Shown here piece after piece: positions 24,776 to 36,295 of a stretch of 64,000 nucleotides of DNA. The notes under the pieces are model-generated. The model had not been told where the DNA came from. It did not search any database and worked only from the letters and a program-made list of their open reading frames with translations. Both the position numbers and the translations under genes were made by a program. Each line of letters starts with the position of its first letter. Position 1 is the first letter of the stretch. The DNA lies in assembly GCA_040954595.2 (NCBI GenBank), contig CM082577.2, positions 15,748,001 through 15,812,000 of the forward strand. The letters run 5' to 3'. The stretch is from Balanoglossus misakiensis (taxonomy: Eukaryota > Hemichordata).

Positions 24776-25630
24776 GCTCTCCGCTACGCCCTCGTGCCCT
24801 CGGGCATACTTTGCATTATTTTAGTAATAACCTCATAGTTTTATTCCTGTGTGTATCAACTTCTATTTTTGTTCTACTCCAGGTGTACTGTGAAATATTC
24901 AGTCTTTAACTTCCCTCCTAGGCCTGTACATGAGTAATGGCCACCACTATTGTTGAGAAATGAATATCCTGACTTAAATTCATTTTTCAACAACAATAAT
25001 GCTGATTACTACAAAATGGCTGCGTTGAAAAACCATATACTACTCTACTATATCTACTTGAAATATCTTTACCTGCACTAACTGGATATCCAGCACCTTG
25101 TTTAGTTGCTGCTCGATGACTGAGTAGGTGCCATATTTTGCACAGTGACCAGGGCTGTCTGAGCGGCAATCCCCAGCAAGGACAAGCCCCACCTTCTCTA
25201 ACCTGAGCACATCGAACAAAAGTGACTGTTCGGCTGTCCAGTGGTTGATTATCGTTATGTCTGAAAAATGTACTTACACCAATACATGACCCGGAGGGTC
25301 TGTGACGGTAGGGACCCAGAAAACAAAACGCCAGCAGACAGCATCAGGTTACCAGCTGGCATTTGGTGTATGTTTGGTTGACTATCCCATCTCCTAACAA
25401 AGGAACAAACGCTACATATCTGTTCGATGTATACAGCTGTGCCTCTAATGTTGGTTACAACTCCCCGGGTATCAACAGAACACATTGGGCATTTTCGGAA
25501 GAGTTCAAGGAGCTGAGTTTCGAAGACAATGAATTTCCTCTCTTCTCCTGGTTCCTGGGCAGTCCTTGTTGGCCTATGGAGAACAATACACATTTTCCAT
25601 TCAATGAAGAAAAACTGACTGGTCATATTG

Positions 25631-25858
<228 letters not shown>

Positions 25859-25919
25859 TTACACTCTACTTTTGTATTGAGCACTTTGAATTGGACCAGT
25901 CAAACTGCATACTAAATGT

Positions 25920-25951
25920 ATACACACACACACACACATACATACATACAT
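25920..25951. repeat. (AC)n/(TACA)n microsatellite
   Basis: A short ACACAC run continues into TACA repeats, related in composition to the microsatellite at 25632. Confidence 0.9.
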
Positions 25952-26663
25952 TCCTATGAACAAATTGTGGATGTTCACTGATCTGCTACATACACTGGTA
26001 TTGTGGTGCTTTCTTGGCATTCCTCTTCACTTGGAAGGTAATCATCACTGCTATCACAATCTAATTCACCTAACTCTACGAAGCTATCACTTCTGCAGGG
26101 ATCATCATCTAACAATGTGCACTGCACCCCTATTGATCGGGTCACCCTATTCACTTGTGTACCTAAACCAAATGCAAAGAGTTCAATTTTATGTGTATAA
26201 TAAACTATATGTTCTCTAAGCTATAATAATGTGATGCTGACTCAACAAACTCACGGGCCAAAGAAAATTATCCATACTACTATAAAAGACTGTACATGTA
26301 AAGGCTGGTATGGGGCTGACTGAGAAATTTCTTTAAACCAATTGCTCAAAATTGTTGATATCAACACCCCGGATAAGACCACATAACAACAATAATTGCT
26401 ACCTTTACTTCTCCTGTTAGGTCTCCAATAGTATTGTGTGCCACAGTGTGCCACAAGATTTATGGTGTTGTGCTGACTCTTGTACTGACACAGCAGAGCA
26501 TGGAGCTACCACAGAGTCACCAGTATCTGCAGTTGTACTAGGTCCTCTTACTGGGTTATTCAAAAGCTAAAATAGAAACAAATATGCCTTGAACGAGCTT
26601 TGATATTCAAAAAGTTTTTTCCTGCATGAATTGGCGAGGGGTGAATGTACTGGCCTGCTGTTT

Positions 26664-26776
26664 AGGTCATGGTGTTCCACAAGGTCATCTTTGTTTACAA
26701 TTACATCACTATTAGTTTGATGCTTGAGTTGTGATGTAATTGTAAACAAAGATGACCTTGTGGAACACAGTGACCT
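26664..26776. repeat. 46-bp-arm hairpin
   Basis: Arms 26664-26709 and 26731-26776 are reverse complements with only two mismatches. The inner 38 bp (from GTGTTCCACAAGGTCATC) are perfect, around a 21-nt loop. It lies in the intron between the THAP exon and the next exon of the Kolobok-like gene. It could be a short foldback element or a hairpin RNA precursor. No flanking duplication is obvious. Confidence 0.85.
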
Positions 26777-28009
26777 CAATTTGAACTGCCACCAGGACTT
26801 GGACTGTACCATCCTCTAAGTGGCGAGGGCTAGCGTAAAGGGTTGTAGCTTCATTTGAAATGAATTTATTTTAAAACCCGAAACTTTGAAACAAAATTAT
26901 TTTACATACAGTCTTTTTGAAAACAGTAAAAACGCTAACCCTCGCTACTAGAGAATGGCACAATCCATGTTGCCATCAATGTTACAGCAGGGAGGTACTA
27001 CCTCCATGGTTACAGTGCATGTTGCAGTCGCGTGGCAGTACAATTGATTGATACCTATCTTTGTTTGACGTTATCATATTACATGTATTACATTACGAGT
27101 AGCTTTCGCGTAGCCGTGCCCACTTCGAGCCGTTCGGTACGCCTCCGCGAAAACCAGGATTATCATAGGAGAGCATTCAGCTTATTTTATGTTGGAAGAG
27201 GCAGGACTTAAAACATCAGTATTTGCTAAAATAGTCGAGCGGCCTCGTATTTTACTTAGCGGGATTATTTTCCCGTGTGGAGGGCGCGGTCCCCCACAAG
27301 ATCTAATATGCGATTGATGGAATCGCTGCTCATTCATAAAATCAAAAGTTTGTACCCTTTGTGTCCTGACTACCAATCAGATTCACGGAATCAGTCACGC
27401 GGGCCAGAATTTGGCCTGTCAATCATCGTCTCCTAGCGACGCAAGACGCCCGTTGAAACGTCGAGTCCGGTGTTCGCCTGGGAAGTGTTGCCGCCAGTTG
27501 CAATTTTATTTTGGAAAAATGACGTACTTCACGTAAACGTTTAAAATAAACACATAAAGTTCACGTGTCATGTATCCCTAAACCATTAATGTGACAGGTT
27601 TTACAAAAAGAAGTAAAAAAAATTGCATTTGCGACGTCGGCGAAGTCAATACTCGGTGCAGTCGTTGGGTATTACCACAGTCTGAGAAATACAAATGCTG
27701 TCGTTTCGGTTTCTACAATGTACAATTTTACAATGTACAGCGCATATGGATTTTTTCTGTCCTGGTCTACGTCACACAGGTTGAAATATGGGTCAATTAT
27801 GTGATAAACGTACATATATCTTGCCTCAGAGCGCTAAACGAAACAGTACATTGCCCGGGCCGGGCCGTGCCTCCGGCCGTGCCATCGCGCCAAGGGCTAC
27901 GCGTCTTCCAGCATACGATACATGTTTCGTGACTAGATAGTCAGGGACGACAAAACCCGCTAGATAGCTCTTGAATTAGTCGAAGTATTAGAGATTTAAA
28001 TTCACTTAC
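26777..28009. other. Intron of Kolobok-like gene, no supported gene
   Basis: This is the stretch between the THAP exon donor and the next recognisable exon. It is locally CpG-richer (27060-27480 and 27850-27910). Open frames at 27182-27376 and 27591-27932 have no recognised domain and no splice-phase support. Confidence 0.4.
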
Positions 28010-28465
28010 CCTGGAAAGTGTCAACTTATTGTCGACGACTCTTGCCTTTTTCGGCGGTGGTTTGTTTACACCACCACTACTGCTACCGAATGCTGAGTCT
28101 TGGGTTTCACCGCCGCAGTCTCGACATCGCCGTCCCGCAAACACAGAGTCAGAGCAGCGCTCAGAGCAGACTTTCATCATAGCAGTACCTGCACTACATC
28201 TGATGGAGGGAACAGCATCTTTTCTCAGGTGCAGACGACTTTTATATCTCGCAGTCCAGCTGTGGTATCCCTCGAAGTCGTCCGGCGCAACGAAATGGGC
28301 CCCGCAAATAACACTGGCTTTGCTGGCATGATGCCAGTCTGTCCATGTTATTCTAACAAAACGCTCCCATTTTGCTCGTAAAACCTTTTCTTTTGGAAAA
28401 AGATGCGCGGAAAACCCATTACAGGTTGTATTGCTGCAACCCCCAACAACACACCGCTTCACCAT
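28010..28465 (-). CDS. THAP-domain exon of Kolobok-like gene
   Basis: The ATG at 28465 opens MVKRCVVGGCSNT, and the exon runs 152 codons to a GTAAGT donor at 28009-28004. It carries a full C2CH THAP zinc finger: C5 and C10 (CVVGGC), a conserved W, then VICGAHF for the C-x2-H, followed by AVPSI, the usual AVPT-like end. A second cysteine-rich patch (CSERC, CRDCGG) follows. THAP domains bind DNA and form the N-terminus of Kolobok transposases. The exon ends in phase 0, matching the exon beginning at 26566 (LLNNPVRG). The exon itself is unbroken. It may be a remnant or may persist in a host THAP gene. Confidence 0.78.
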
Positions 28466-28691
28466 TGTAGAAAATTACGCTATAGTAAAAAGTGTCACCG
28501 TAGTATGCGATACGCGCTGAACCCCGGATCCAGGTACGGAGGTATCAATGAACGGTATACCGGTTCCTCTTATGACGTCACGTCACATGACCAAAATGCG
28601 CTATTTATGAACTCAGGTTTTTTCAGTGTGGGGTGGATTTTGAAGCATTTTATTAAGAAAACATGAATGTTGTAGAAATCGATACACAAAA

Positions 28692-29280
28692 AATATTATT
28701 ATTATTATTATTAAGAATTGTTTAAAATGCGCTACACATACGTCTCAGCGCATTATACATAGCTAAAAGAGTAGATTAAAAAATACAAGGCTGGTAAAAA
28801 TAGTTAAAAGGACACAATCGAACACGTTACACATAAAACCGAGTAAAAAGGTAAGTTTTCAAATTACGCTTAAAAATATTGACACTTCTGGCGGTTTTGA
28901 TATCAAGGGGTAAATTGTTCCATAAAATGGGCGCACAAACTGAAAAAGCTCTCTGTCCGTAGGTTTTGTTAAATTTAGCATGAGGATGAGTTAAAAAGAA
29001 TTGAACACTCGAGCGCAGTTCTCGAGCTGGTACATATAAATGTAAGAGATCAATCAAATAGGCAGTTGCCTTACCACTGATACATTTGAATGTGAGCAAG
29101 AGAATTTTAAAACTGATGCGGGCCTCTACCGGTAGCCAGTGTAAATCTTTGAGTATGGGTGTGATATGATCGGACTTGCGCGTACGAGTAACTAGCCTCG
29201 CCGCAGCATTCCGTAGAGACTGAAGTCGAGCTAGATGTCCCTTCGGGATACCAAACAAAAGACTATTACAGTAATCTAAA
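28692..29280 (-). mobile_element. 5'-truncated L2/CR1-type LINE, 3' end
   Basis: The minus-strand frame 29258-28827 (143 residues) encodes the C-terminal end of a non-LTR reverse transcriptase: LQSLRNAAARLV, ILKDLHWLPVEARI, FKILLLTFKC, RAFSVCAPILWNNLP and FKRNLKTYLF. These phrases are characteristic of CR1/L2-type ORF2 C-termini. Downstream on this strand the copy ends in an (AAT)n tail (plus-strand ATT run, 28697-28712), the usual 3' end of such elements. The catalytic RT core and ORF1 are absent. Confidence 0.88.
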
Positions 29281-29387
29281 TGAGACGTTACAAATGCATG
29301 TTATTTTTGGAATATATTATAGATTTTTTGAACATTTTTTTACCTTCTGATAAGATTAAAAAAGACAAGATATGCTCTTTAAATTAC

Positions 29388-29860
29388 CTGTGATAGTGGA
29401 ATATCGAATATAACTTCATTGATAACATTGTTGAAATTTTTTGCATTGGCGAGCTTTCCCTTGCCAGTTGTCATGAATCGCTGATGGTCCGTTGCAAGGT
29501 CATCCAATGACCTTGGCCGACACTCTCTTAGGTGCCTGGGAATCTGTGAAGCTTCCTGGGTCACCAGACACCACAGACAAAAGTGCCTACCACTTGCACC
29601 ACTAATGCCATACATTCTACACAGGTATTCATAATCACCAAATGCAAATGTCTTAAATGTCTTCCATCTGTCATAATAAAAAACAGTAGAGAAGGAAGTC
29701 ATAATCTACATACCATTATGGCGTACACTTTTCACATTCATTAGCAGCAGGACTATGATTTCAAAATTAAATGTACAACTTACTTCCATGTCATTGTTCT
29801 CAGATACTTCAACTGCCCTTGGTATCTCGACAATGCTGTTTGCAGGTTGCCGTACGTGTC
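29388..29860 (-). pseudogene. Unidentified transposon-like exon pair
   Basis: Two minus-strand exons join in phase. The upper one ends at 29784 with a GTAAGT donor and contains FESGDTYGNLQTAL and YLRTMTW. The lower one, 29667 to 29388, follows a TTATGACAG acceptor and contains FAFGDYEYLCRMYGISG, RHFCLWC and LRECRPRSLDD, ending at a GTAATT donor. The cysteine/histidine arrangement and wording look like a transposon-encoded protein, but I cannot name the family. Neighbouring exons were not found, so it is scored as a fragment. It is separate from the LINE tail just downstream. Confidence 0.45.
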
Positions 29861-30937
29861 GCCACTTTCAAATAAACAGAACACAACTTCTACACAATTT
29901 AGACAGACAATTTTGGTGAAAATCAAACCCGGACATCATTAAAAGTGATAGCTCTGTCAGGAGGGGAAAAAAAGACGTATGTATATATATATAAAAAAAA
30001 AACAGATGGCCTGAGGCCCGCCCCTATAGTGTGTAGCAAGGTCAAAGCAATAAACGATGAGAAATAGGCCTCGACAACGTAATTTTTTTTTTGGAAAATC
30101 ACTTTGAAAAAAATAGCCTCAAAGAAACTATGTGCCAAATGAATCGAAATTAGTTAATTTACCTCGCTATATAGACCAAAATAACTGACAAACTCAAGAA
30201 AGTATGAAAAATTGCTGTTAAAATCTGACCTGAAACTTGTAAACAACAGCTGGTGCCGGCCGTAGCGCTCGCTTGCGTCGTCTGGGCACAAAGCAATTAT
30301 CGCGCGTTTGTGGTTAAATCACCCGCTTAACTTATTAGTATTCATAAAAGGAGGACCATAACATCATTTTTGACACTTTATTGGCAGCATATCAGTCATT
30401 TCTATTGGTTAAAAGTCCTTTGAAACATATCAAGAGTGGCCTGTAACTACGGAACAGAGGCCCTCATTAACATACAGTCACCTGACACATGTCCCTGATT
30501 TATATACTTTGAGCATCCGCATAACTCAATTCTCGTTTACCAGCAAATTAAACATACACCATGACTACACCAGTTTCGAATGCGCCGGTGATTTTTTATT
30601 TATTTTTTTGCAGTGTTACCACTTCCAAATGAATCAAGTCAGATTATAACACACCATGCAGCGAACCCTCGATCGTGATTCGCCAATACGACGTCACGTG
30701 ACCTGGGTCATTTCGAACTGTTGCCTAGGGCATCAGTTTGATCGGTTTCTGCCCGGACTGTTGCCCCCGTCTTGATATAATTCCGTTTTCAAACCAAAAG
30801 TTTCAAAAACTATCACCGTAATAGCAGCAGGACCTTCGGCCACCATAGGTAAATCCCCGCGAAGGTAGTCTAGGCGACGAAAGCGTAATGCAGACGACAC
30901 TACCGGACATTGTAGCAAAAATCTGACATTTGTAAAC
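29861..30937. other. No gene seen; GC-rich start region
   Basis: AT-rich sequence with an A-run near 29990. The last 280 bases are CpG-richer and precede the ATG of the Crypton-type gene at 30938, where a promoter would lie. Confidence 0.4.
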
Positions 30938-32266
30938 ATGTCTGCCGCTACGAGTGCCAGTACTGCAGATGCTGTCAAAACTTTGCCACGATTCGTCGAT
31001 ATTTCTAAATAAGACCTTCCTAGTATTGTCTCCGGGAAAGATGCTAAAAGAACGAAGACAATTATTAAGGGAGCTGTCAGTATTTTGGAGAACTATTGCG
31101 CTACTATTGGTACTACATTGGCCATCGTTGAACGAAATCGGATTGAACTGTGCTTGCTACTACGTACATTTTATGCCAGCGTTCGGCGCACAGAAGGCCA
31201 GTTGTACGCCAAAAAATCCATGATGTCGATAAGATATGGTCTCCAGCGACATTTCCAGAAGGTATCGGACATCGACATAATTAATGATAAGGAATTCAAG
31301 TCTGCAAACGAGATATTTTCGGCCATGATTGTGAAATTGAAGGCTGAAGGTAAAGCTGTCGTTCAACACAAGCAGCCAATCGCCCGGGAAGACATGGAGA
31401 AGATAATGTCGTCAACGGCACTCGATCAGACAACACCGCGGGGTCTACAGAACAAGGTATTTATCGACATCATGATCTACATGTGCAATCGTGGCCGTGA
31501 AAATCTCTGGGACATGGAGAAAACCCATTTCAGCGTACAGACAGACTCAAAAGGCCTGAAATACGTACCATTTTCGCGTGATACGCTCACCAAAAATCAT
31601 CGTGGCGTTGAAGACAGTGAAGCAAGTCAGCAAGGGAGAATGTACGAGACCCAAGATAAGTCTACTTGTCCGGTGACTTCCTTTGAATTTTATTTGGAGC
31701 GACTGAACCCACAGTGTACATCATTTTGGCAGAAACCTAAAAAGGGGTTTCAGATTGTTGAATCAGATGGGTCTACCGTGATTGGCTATGATAACGTTCC
31801 TGTTGGAAAAAACACTCTCGGGGACAAGCTCAAAACAATATCAAAGGAAGCCAACTGTTCCAGGGTGTATACGAACCATTGTCTACGTGCTACAACCGTA
31901 ACAACGTTAGATTCAGAAGGGTTTGAAGCGAGACATATTATGAGTGTCAGCGGACATAAATCGGAGACAAGCATTAGAAGCTATAGCACAGTCGATGAAG
32001 AAAAGAAGAGAGAAATGAGCAGAGTTTTGTCAACGCGAATGCAAGGTGCCTGTCCGTCTACTAGTTCTACGAATATGGAAATTCAGCCTTTGGAAACCCC
32101 AAGCTCTCCCATACTGCCAAATTCACAAGAAGATGGCATACTTCGTGAACTGACTAACTCACCAATTTTTCCACTCAATATCCTGTCTCAGCAACAGGTG
32201 AAAAACAACCAAAGAAATGCAAATTATAAGTTTGAAGGATGTGTTGTAAATATCCACAATTATTGA
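30938..32266 (+). pseudogene. Crypton-type tyrosine recombinase, one in-frame stop
   Basis: From ATG 30938 the frame reads MSAATSAST...RFVDISK, meets TAA at 31010-31012, and continues without interruption for 418 codons (DLPSIVSGKDAKRTKT...) to the stop at 32264-32266. The continuation has the DUF3504-like organisation of Crypton recombinases and their domesticated relatives (KIAA1958, ZMYM, QRICH1): an N-terminal helical region, CNRGRENLWDM (catalytic Arg), NHCLRATT (H-x-x-R), and SGHKSETSIRSYS (His and nucleophile Tyr). All active-site residues seem present. The next in-frame ATG (MMSIRYG, near 31219) would drop the N-terminal DNA-binding part. It is either a freshly killed Crypton, or TAA is read through, edited or spliced out. 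AATAAA-type sequence occurs at 32350. Confidence 0.8.
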
Positions 32267-32434
32267 CACTGATAGTATGGTTACATGGAAATATCCAAAC
32301 AATTTCTGACTGTTGCAAATGTTGTTCTGTTAGAATTTTGAAAGTGTTAAAATAAAATTGTTTGTTCAGAAGCAACATACGTTTGTCATGCATGTGTTTG
32401 GATGTGGTGTGTGTCGTGTTTGGTGTGTTATAAA

Positions 32435-32596
32435 ACACATGATGGCTGACATATTCGTGCAACAGTGTATTTTTGATGACCTCGGGACTGCCAGTCACAC
32501 CAAAACAGTCTGTTTTCCAAGACTGTTTTAGTTGTGACTAGCAGCGCCCTCGGACATCAAAATACACTGTTGCCCTCATTGTCAGTCATCATGTGT
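32435..32596. mobile_element. 162-bp foldback MITE
   Basis: Arms 32435-32509 and 32523-32596 are imperfect reverse complements sharing ACACATGATG, CAACAGTGTATTTT and AGTCACA, around a ~13-nt loop. It lies just 3' of the Crypton-type ORF. No clear target duplication could be assigned. Confidence 0.75.
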
Positions 32597-33216
32597 ATAA
32601 TATGTAGAGAGGTTATTGGGCCTGCTGTCAATAGTTTAGCACAGGTTGGAGTAGAAGGTCGAGACGAAAAGTCTTCGGGAGGTATACTATGTCGACAGTT
32701 TGGTTAATGGTTTTACGCGTGAGAAAGAGGACTCTATACAGTTTGAAGGGCTATGCGTTGATTATGACATCGGGAGGTGCATTTTTCATGTGTGTCTATG
32801 CTTCGGTAAGGTCTTTTTCTTCACTAACATGGATTGAACGATGCCGGTAAGTTCTTGGAGGGATCGGGGGCTGTTTGCGGCTATCTACCCATGTATGGCA
32901 GGCAGAGGATGTGGCTGTGGGCGTCCCTGTAAATCAGGTCGACGCGGATATTGATGAGAGATTTGAAAATTGGCAGCAACTGTCGTCCCCATTGCCGCAA
33001 GTGGGTAAGACGAGGATAATTGGCGTCCCAGTTTCACGGGTTGACGCGGTATTGTGGAAAGAATATGAGCCGACATTGGCAGTTGTGAAACTAGTGCCAT
33101 GGGTCTCACCTGCGACTTGAGTTGTGGCTGAATCTATTGTTTTCATGCAAGTGATATGCATGAATGGTGCCACTGTACATGTATATTGATGTATTCTGGT
33201 TTTTGTTCATCGCCAG

Positions 33217-33700
33217 ATGCTGCAGACGGCACGGGCTCATGACGTCATCCTCAGGGAGGTACAAGAGAGATTTGACAGAGCATTGGTGGAACTTCGTCTC
33301 TATGCCGAGAGAGAAGAATGCATCTTCGTCCGAGAAGAGGCCCTGGCCCGGTTCCAGCTGGTGGTGGACACAGCTCTAGAAATCCAACACCCGGAGTACC
33401 CCCAAATACATATCTATGCTGAGAGCTCTACTCAAAGAGCGACAATCTCCAGCGATTGCAAACATGGTACTGGCGTTAGTGGGCTCGAAGGAACATGCCG
33501 ATGAGGTGGAAAAGATCGCGAAAGTCAAGAAAGCAAGTGGAACGAAGGACTCGAATGAGGGAAAGACAGGAAAGATGAGAAGCGGGAGATGTTGGAGATG
33601 TGGACGATTGGGACATTTTGATCAAAACTGCTTTAGCCGTGATGATTATGATAGAGACTCTAGAAGGGACAGAAGAAAAAAGTATACAGTGTCACGGTAG
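33217..33700 (+). pseudogene. Gag-like ORF of outer Ngaro-type element
   Basis: The sequence opens directly after a CATCGCCAG acceptor at ATG 33217 (MLQTARAHDVILREV). It shifts frame by one base near 33415, then continues as MLRALLKERQSPA...LALVGSKE to a CCHC zinc knuckle, CWRCGRLGHFDQNC, near 33590-33640. The region around the shift matches the gag copies at 35.5 kb and 41.8 kb (LLGNKEEEEIA-like). Gag proteins package the retrotransposon RNA. The single-base shift marks a decayed or shifted frame. Confidence 0.65.
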
Positions 33701-33743
33701 ATCTCTTGACAGAGCTCATAATGGCTGTTAAATAATAAAGTTC

Positions 33744-34220
33744 ATGTTGAATGGCGTGCTGTATACGACGAATCTTTTTGTTGGTTTTTGTTTGTTTGTG
33801 AATTTACGGGAGGACATTTTACGTAGCCCTTTTGTTTCTGTTAAAACACTGCAGAGATTCATAGGGAAGTGTGTTTCGTTGTCGGTGGCTGTTCCGTCGG
33901 CAAAATTGTATATTCAACAGATGGCAGCTTCTTTGTCTAAGGTTGAGAAAGAGGGAGGTATTATATTTCTTCACCCAGAGTTACGGGATGAAATATTAAG
34001 CTGGAGGAGGTTGGAAGCAGGGAATATATATAGTCAATGGAAAGACGAGAAACACGTCAACACAAGGATCGCAAGTGATGCTTCTCAGTATGCTTGGGGC
34101 GGTATCTGTATGTCTGGAGAAAGGAGAGGGGAGATAAGAGATTACTGGGGTACGAATATGCAGGGAAAACCGATAGCGTATAAGGAGAGTAAGGCGCTTG
34201 AGAAAACATTACTGTTATTC
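33744..34220 (+). pseudogene. Outer Ngaro-type RT end and RNase H, first part
   Basis: This encodes the C-terminal RT region (FIGKCVSLSVAVPSAK, YIQQMAASL) and the start of RNase H (ASDASQYAWGG, KESKALEKTLLLF). It is clearly related to the inner element (IMGKCISFSLAIP, AYTDASSYKWGA). The catalytic RT palm is missing upstream, so the element was already internally deleted. The frame is cut in RNase H by the insertion at 34221 and resumes at 40501. Confidence 0.82.
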
Positions 34221-34320
34221 AAAGCCGCATCACGTAGTGAAAGTAATCCGCCATATGCAAATTTATAAGGTATAAATAGAAAAGGTGTCATCCGGACTAT
34301 CTCTCCTCATTGCACACGGG
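34221..34320 (+). repeat. Split direct repeat A1
   Basis: 100 bp from AAAGCCGCATCACGTAGTGA to ATTGCACACGGG, identical to A2 (40211-40310) except for one base near the end. It contains the TATA box of the element. Confidence 0.93.
34271..34280 (+). promoter_or_regulatory. TATA box of Ngaro-type element
   Basis: TATAAATAGA lies 64 bases upstream of the first gag ATG (34335) inside A1. The same box recurs in A2 at 40261. This placement suits a transcript that begins within the terminal repeat. Confidence 0.6.
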
Positions 34321-34334
34321 ACCAGCGACACAGC

Positions 34335-35929
34335 ATGGCATCGTCTCAACCAGTTGCTAGCGCCAGCCAAGCCTTTGTTGCTGCACACGGAGGCCCGTCT
34401 AGGGCGACTGCTGCTTCTCAACCACCCGAGAATGCTAAGAATTCCCGTGCCCGTACTGCTTTGCAAACACCACTGGGAGCCAATGACTCACAACCACGAT
34501 CACAAACGCCTAGACCCCAGATAGGGCCACAGGAGAGCCAACCTTCACAGGTGAGCATATCGTATCGTAAAGCTGGTTTGTTAGACTGTTTGATATGTTG
34601 CTTGTGTGTATGTCGCCGTCATTTCATTACTAAATAATTGCGAACTATGCAAGGAATAGCACGAGTCAGTTTTCGTTCGGCACGCTACCACCTGTTGGTA
34701 CGAGTCATTCACCCGGTCTCTCCATGGGGCGCTAGCATGCCGCGAGTTTGTGTGCGCACGTGTCTAGATGCTTTCAAGTTGGTATTTCTTCGCTGATACG
34801 TTTTCCGCTTCCTTTCCCCCCTGTTTTTCAATTCTGTCACTTGGCTGGTTTGTTCATGTTCACTGCTCTTTTGCTTGCGCACGTGCAGTATTCATGTTGG
34901 CCAGCTGTCTGTGGTTTCCATGTGATACTGCAGTCTCATTTCTCTCCCTTTTGTCTTCTTTTGTGTTCATTCTACGTCATACTTGTGTTTACTTTCTCTT
35001 TCTGTACCCTCTTTTCACCGTCCTGTTATCTTTCTTTTACTTGAAGTCGCTAAGTCTGGCCAGGTAGTTAACTCGATGAGGAGTTACTGCGAGGGTGCCA
35101 TCAGTGTTTTAGCCCGTAGGGGAATACAAGCCCTTGGTGATCGAGTTCTAGTAACATACAGATGGATGGTATTGTATGTGGGGAATACAGCAATAACAGA
35201 TGAGAAGTTTCTGTGGGAATAACGTACAGACCTCAAGAGTGGTACTTGAGGACGTTATAGTAAGGCTAGTGCATACATTGTGGAGAAGTGGCATAAATGA
35301 TTAAAATAACAAAAAACAAACAAAAAAAACCCAAAAAAAACGTATATGATAGTGATGCCAGTGGCGGGCATAGTGGGGTGCTGTGATTATGCCAAAGGAA
35401 TGTGCGAGTATGCAGATGTAGAGTATACGACCATCTCGCTATCTTGTTGCGATAGTAGGTAATGTTGTCTAGTATAATATTGAAATGATGACGGCTGATA
35501 TTTCTTGGTTGAATTTATAGGCTGACGAGATGAAGAATTTGAAGACTCAAATTCAGAAGCTTCAAGATATGGCGGAACTGCATCCGTTGAGGACGCCCTG
35601 TCGAAAGTCATGGAATTGGCGCACACACCATTGTTGGCCTCCAGGGTTCAACTTGTCAGCGCATTGAGGGCACTGGTCGACAGAGCGACGGTTGCAGCTC
35701 ATCCAAAACTGCCTAGGTTTCGGGCGGTATTAGCAGGAAGCCGGCAGGTTGTTGATTCTTCTCCTGGGAAACAAGGAAGAGGAGGAAATAGCGTCCAAGG
35801 TGTCAAAATTTATGCGCCATTCTTCAAGTTCGGAATGTGCGAGAAAATAGATATAAACCGTATACGAGAAGAAAAATAAATATGGATACCAATTAGGCCA
35901 CATGGCCAGAGATTGTCCTCAGAAAAAGT
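34335..35929 (+). pseudogene. Gag of inner Ngaro-type element (spliced, shifted)
   Basis: Exon 1 (34335-34550) encodes 72 residues rich in Ala, Ser, Gln and Pro (MASSQPVASASQAF) and ends at a CAG/GTGAGC donor. The best acceptor is TTTATAG at 35520, followed by ADEMKNLKTQIQKLQDM. One base later the homologous frame is VEDALSKVMELAH...RALVDRATVAAHPKLPRFRAVL, and a second shift near 35735 leads to LLLGNKEEEEIA. A degenerate zinc knuckle (YGYQLGHMARDCPQKK, first Cys lost) ends at 35929. The same protein is better preserved at 41761. The intron and two shifts are inferred by comparison. Confidence 0.6.
34551..35520 (+). other. Probable gag intron
   Basis: 970 bp between a GTGAGC donor and a TTTATAG acceptor. 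Short open frames such as 34748-35067 have no recognisable domain. An A/C-rich run lies at 35310-35342. Confidence 0.5.
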
Positions 35930-36295
35930 AGTTCAATTTTCCCAATTTTTTTCTCGAACTTTGACACGGACTGGATATCGACCTATGTTTTGTTGTGAGT
36001 TGTTGTTATAAATAAGACATATTAAATATAACTATGCAAAATATATATATACCTGTGCGTATAATGTATGTGCATGTACGACATGACTCGAGAGAACGAA
36101 TGCATTTTTTTGTAAATTATAGGGAGGCCTCATTTTCGGGGGAGGGGGGGGGGGGTCACGGTATTTTCAGTATTTCAATATGTCTATTTCAAAGTCTTGG
36201 TTGCCTCCCATGTAAAGTAATACCTCCTCCTCATCCCCTTCTACAGGGAGGGTCCATAGCACCCTCGTGTACTTACCTGCACACCTCGCATTTCG

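Noticed and set aside
24364-24909. 181-codon plus-strand frame
   Set aside because: It is largely antisense to the minus-strand transposase exon and crosses the inverted partial copy. No independent domain.
34748-35067. Hydrophobic frames resembling membrane segments
   Set aside because: They lie in the probable gag intron, are T/C-rich by composition and overlap in two frames.
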